Notes under the pieces: model-generated | Databases searched by the model: none | The model's input: the letters and a program-made list of their open reading frames with translations, nothing else | What the model was told of the DNA's origin: nothing | Shown: in pieces, positions 61,547-64,000 of the stretch | Numbering within the stretch: position 1 is the first letter of the stretch | How the letters are laid out: each line of letters opens with the position of its first letter | Source of the DNA: Slackia equolifaciens | GTDB taxonomy: Bacteria > Actinomycetota > Coriobacteriia > Coriobacteriales > Eggerthellaceae | Reading direction: 5' to 3' | DNA: 64,000 bases | Assembly (NCBI RefSeq): GCF_003725995.1 | Contig: NZ_QIBX01000009.1 | Location: 30,315 to 94,314 of the forward strand | Made by a program: the position numbers and the translations under genes

Positions 61547-63775
61547 TTATAAGAAAACCCCCTTCCCCTCTTCCAGCGCATCAACATCGAGTCCTATTTC
61601 TTCCGAATAAGCCGAGGCATCATCGAGCACGTACACATTACCGTTCACGGGCGATGCCGCCCCCGACTCGAGAAGCATCCTTAAATCGAATTCGTACACT
61701 CCGACAGCACATCGTGAAAGGCGTCGCATCGTTGCCCGTGAGGCTTCGCCCGACCGAAGCGCACGGACATCCTCCTCATTGGCATCACTTGCCACAATAA
61801 CCGTAGCGGACGCATCTTCGATAATGGAAAAATCGCGAGATGCGTCAGCAAATGGAATCGAATAGAGCGTACTTCGTCCCTCACCAATTATCTTCCGAGT
61901 GGACAGCATCTCTAGAACGCCTTTGGCGTCAAGCTCTTTATCCCTTAGCTTATAGAGATGGCGGAAGTACTGATCTATTGCACTCAACGCCCCCAAGGGC
62001 ACGGAATTCGAAGCATCCTTCGCTAAATCCTGAGAAATAAGTTGCGCAACTGCACGTTTCTGATTGATGCCTCGGGGGATACGATAATCCCGCTCAGGCT
62101 GAAACACGTAAACCGTGCCCCTATCGAGCTTTCCCTCTCTATTGCATCGACCCGCGGCCTGCACAATTGAGTCGATGCCCGCAAATGCGCGATACACAAC
62201 AGGAAAATCCAGATTCACGCCCGCTTCAACCAAGCTTGTTGCAACAACATGGCACGGCTCGTTGCTCCCATCACTCATCCTGCGCTTTATTTCCGCAAGC
62301 ACATGCCTTCGATGGTCAGCGTGCATTGAAGTAGTTAGATGGAAAGCACCTTCGCCATACTTAATCAGGCCGTAGATTTGCCGCGCCTGTCGCCTGCTAT
62401 TCACTATGCAAAGGGATTGTCGATACCGAAGAAGGCTATTGGCCAGCTCTTCGTCCGAAAGTACACCCGCATCCTTGTAACAAACGCGCTCAAGCGCATT
62501 AAAAAGCGGCTGCGCATCGGAAATAATCTCTCTTACGGTGCATCCATACTTCTCAAACAAGAAATCGAGCGCAGGTTGCGTCGCCGTACAGAGTACGACT
62601 GAACAGTTGTAATTGTTAACGAGCTCCGCCAGGGCGCGAATGCAAGGTTGAAGCTGCTCCGTAGGAATCATTTGAGCCTCATCAAGCACAATAACACTGC
62701 CCGCTATATTATGGAGCTTACGGCACTGAGAAGTCCTGTTTGAATAGAGCGATTCGAACAGCTGGACATTTGTTGTCACCACGACAGGAGCGTCCCAGTT
62801 CTCAGCCGCAAGGCGCAAACGCTCACCGAGCTCTCCCTGGTCATCAAAGTCAAAGTTTGCGTGATGCTCCAGAACGTTTTCATTCCCAAGAACCCGACGA
62901 AACTCTTTCGCATTTTGATCAATGATTGACGTGTACGGAATGGCGTAGATAATGCGCCTCATGGCATTTTCGTGTCGAATTGCGTGATTCAACGCAAACC
63001 GCAGCGATGCAAACGTTTTACCACCTCCTGTAGGCACAGTAAGAGAGAAAACGCCCGGTTCCCACGATGCCGCACGCAAGCAGGCATCCAGCACCTCACA
63101 ACGCTTTACGTTGACGAAAGATTTCGGCGGGTAGAATGATGATAGCTTCTGTTCGAGTTTCTCACAAAGAGCTGGTAAGACTTCGTATTGCAGATGATGT
63201 CTTTCGCCCGCCATGAATCGCTCGGTACAGAGAAAGTCAGCATCGACCAGACACGAAAACACCATGCGAATTAGAAATTGCATCGAATACCAGGCCGAAA
63301 AGGCGTCACCTTGATTGAGCTTAATGGAGGGAGGCTTCATTCTCCGCGCCATCGAAGCCAAATCAATTTCCTGCCTAAACGCCGAGTAATCTGGATTCTT
63401 CCCTTTGCGACAGTCTTGCAGTCGGGAAAATAAGGTCCCCTTTTCGAGACTTTCAATGGACGTGGTGCCGCCGTTTGGCAAACCGCCATGATGGCCGGAT
63501 ACGCAATATGCGAGTTGCCAAAATCCAAGGCTATTGAGCTCTTCGGCGCCTGCCGTTGTATGATTGACTATCTTGCCACCGTGAAGAATGCGGTTCTGGA
63601 ATTCACGGGAATACTTGCCAATATCATGCGCCATGCCCACGACAGCCGCCCAATCCTCGCCGCCAAAAGGACGCGCGAAATGCGCCGCCATTTCTGAGAC
63701 TTCACGCAGGTGGTCAGAAAGAGGCTCGAGACAGTCCCCTGCGGCATGTGACACGTATTGCTGTGCGCCACCCAT
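61547..63775 (-). CDS. cas3: CRISPR-associated helicase-nuclease Cas3
   Basis: The product (742 aa from ATG 63775) is the nuclease-helicase that degrades the target. The N-terminal HD domain is visible (SDHLREVSEMAAHFARPFGG then VVGMAHDIGKYS). The helicase part has Walker A VPTGGGKTFASLRFALNHA, the DEAQ box GSVIVLDEAQMIPTEQLQP, VVLCTATQPAL as motif III, and VQAAGRCNREGKLDRGTVYV near motif VI. An upstream in-frame ATG at 63835 has GGAG ten bases before it and is an alternative start. The gene is intact and is the first of the operon. Confidence 0.93.
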   Translation of the reverse strand: MGGAQQYVSHAAGDCLEPLSDHLREVSEMAAHFARPFGGEDWAAVVGMAHDIGKYSREFQNRILHGGKIVNHTTAGAEELNSLGFWQLAYCVSGHHGGLPNGGTTSIESLEKGTLFSRLQDCRKGKNPDYSAFRQEIDLASMARRMKPPSIKLNQGDAFSAWYSMQFLIRMVFSCLVDADFLCTERFMAGERHHLQYEVLPALCEKLEQKLSSFYPPKSFVNVKRCEVLDACLRAASWEPGVFSLTVPTGGGKTFASLRFALNHAIRHENAMRRIIYAIPYTSIIDQNAKEFRRVLGNENVLEHHANFDFDDQGELGERLRLAAENWDAPVVVTTNVQLFESLYSNRTSQCRKLHNIAGSVIVLDEAQMIPTEQLQPCIRALAELVNNYNCSVVLCTATQPALDFLFEKYGCTVREIISDAQPLFNALERVCYKDAGVLSDEELANSLLRYRQSLCIVNSRRQARQIYGLIKYGEGAFHLTTSMHADHRRHVLAEIKRRMSDGSNEPCHVVATSLVEAGVNLDFPVVYRAFAGIDSIVQAAGRCNREGKLDRGTVYVFQPERDYRIPRGINQKRAVAQLISQDLAKDASNSVPLGALSAIDQYFRHLYKLRDKELDAKGVLEMLSTRKIIGEGRSTLYSIPFADASRDFSIIEDASATVIVASDANEEDVRALRSGEASRATMRRLSRCAVGVYEFDLRMLLESGAASPVNGNVYVLDDASAYSEEIGLDVDALEEGKGVFL

Positions 63776-63972
63776 CACCCAATTCCGTCCCTTCTTGCCA
63801 GCTTTACCGCCCAATCGCAAAAGTACGATATGCATATAATAGCATCTCCATTTTGGCAGGCTGTACCATAAAAGCGTTGTGTTAGACCACTTTGGATAAG
63901 TGTCCTGCACGCAGTACACGCGACGGGGCCCCGGTTGCGACAATTCCATCATCAGGAGAGATGGAGGTTGCA

Positions 63973-64000
63973 ATGGAAGACGTGCTCACCCAGCTGACGA
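63973..64000 (+). CDS. Start of a gene at the right edge
   Basis: ATG at 63973 follows GGAGG and reads MEDVLTQLT before the window ends. The DNA before it (63881-63910) holds GACCACTTTGGATAAGTGTC, which resembles the terminal repeat of an insertion sequence. A transposase is possible but not demonstrated; only nine residues are visible. Confidence 0.3.

Overview
The window comes from an anaerobic gut actinobacterium of the Coriobacteriia (family Eggerthellaceae), most likely an equol producer of the Slackia/Adlercreutzia type. The main evidence is a complete leftward (minus-strand) isoflavone-reduction cluster at about 3.0-21.8 kb. It holds a 158-aa VOC epimerase, ETF beta and alpha, a 486-aa FAD reductase, a 286-aa short-chain reductase and a 644-aa OYE-type reductase. 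These match the dihydrodaidzein racemase, tetrahydrodaidzein reductase, dihydrodaidzein reductase and daidzein reductase of described equol loci in order, size and fold. The genus cannot be fixed from sequence reading alone.

Layout. 1-2.7 kb is a graveyard of broken accessory genes: adenine deaminase cut at its 5' end, an AbiEii C-terminal fragment, a decayed AAA ATPase, and a DUF3800 gene ending in the tail of a flavoprotein reductase. 3.0-20.7 kb is the equol operon set. After the four isoflavone enzymes it carries FixC- and FixX-like proteins, a NuoF/GltD-type NAD(P)H oxidoreductase, an [FeFe]-hydrogenase, an NAD kinase and the maturases HydG, HydE and HydF. 21.0-21.8 kb is a LuxR-family regulator with a degenerate receiver domain. 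22.3-26 kb has an IS3 remnant, small accessory genes and a DUF1016 nuclease. 26.5-32.2 kb is a 1356-aa sortase-type surface protein divergent from a SARP-like regulator. 32.3-41.3 kb is a restriction island: an Mrr-like enzyme and a type I system (hsdR, hsdM) with three hsdS pieces, a tyrosine recombinase and four copies of a 12-13 bp site, which together look like a DNA-inversion shufflon. 41.5-52.8 kb holds two unknown genes beside the type I system, paired membrane proteins, acetyltransferases, an HTH-HipA-like fusion and an ADP-ribosylglycohydrolase. 53.2-55.9 kb has a Sel1-repeat protein and a membrane-anchored helix-turn-helix protein. 56.0-63.8 kb is a complete type I-C cas operon with no CRISPR array beside it. 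The last bases begin another reading frame, possibly in an insertion sequence.

How it fits together. ETF beta/alpha plus FixC/FixX form a FixABCX-like set. With the hydrogenase, its three maturases, the NAD(P)H oxidoreductase and NAD kinase, the cluster appears to carry its own electron supply (H2, ferredoxin, NADPH) for the three isoflavone reductions. The equol cluster is visibly GC-richer than the 22-64 kb flank and has broken mobile genes on both sides, which suggests acquisition as an island. No tRNA or rRNA gene was recognised in the window.
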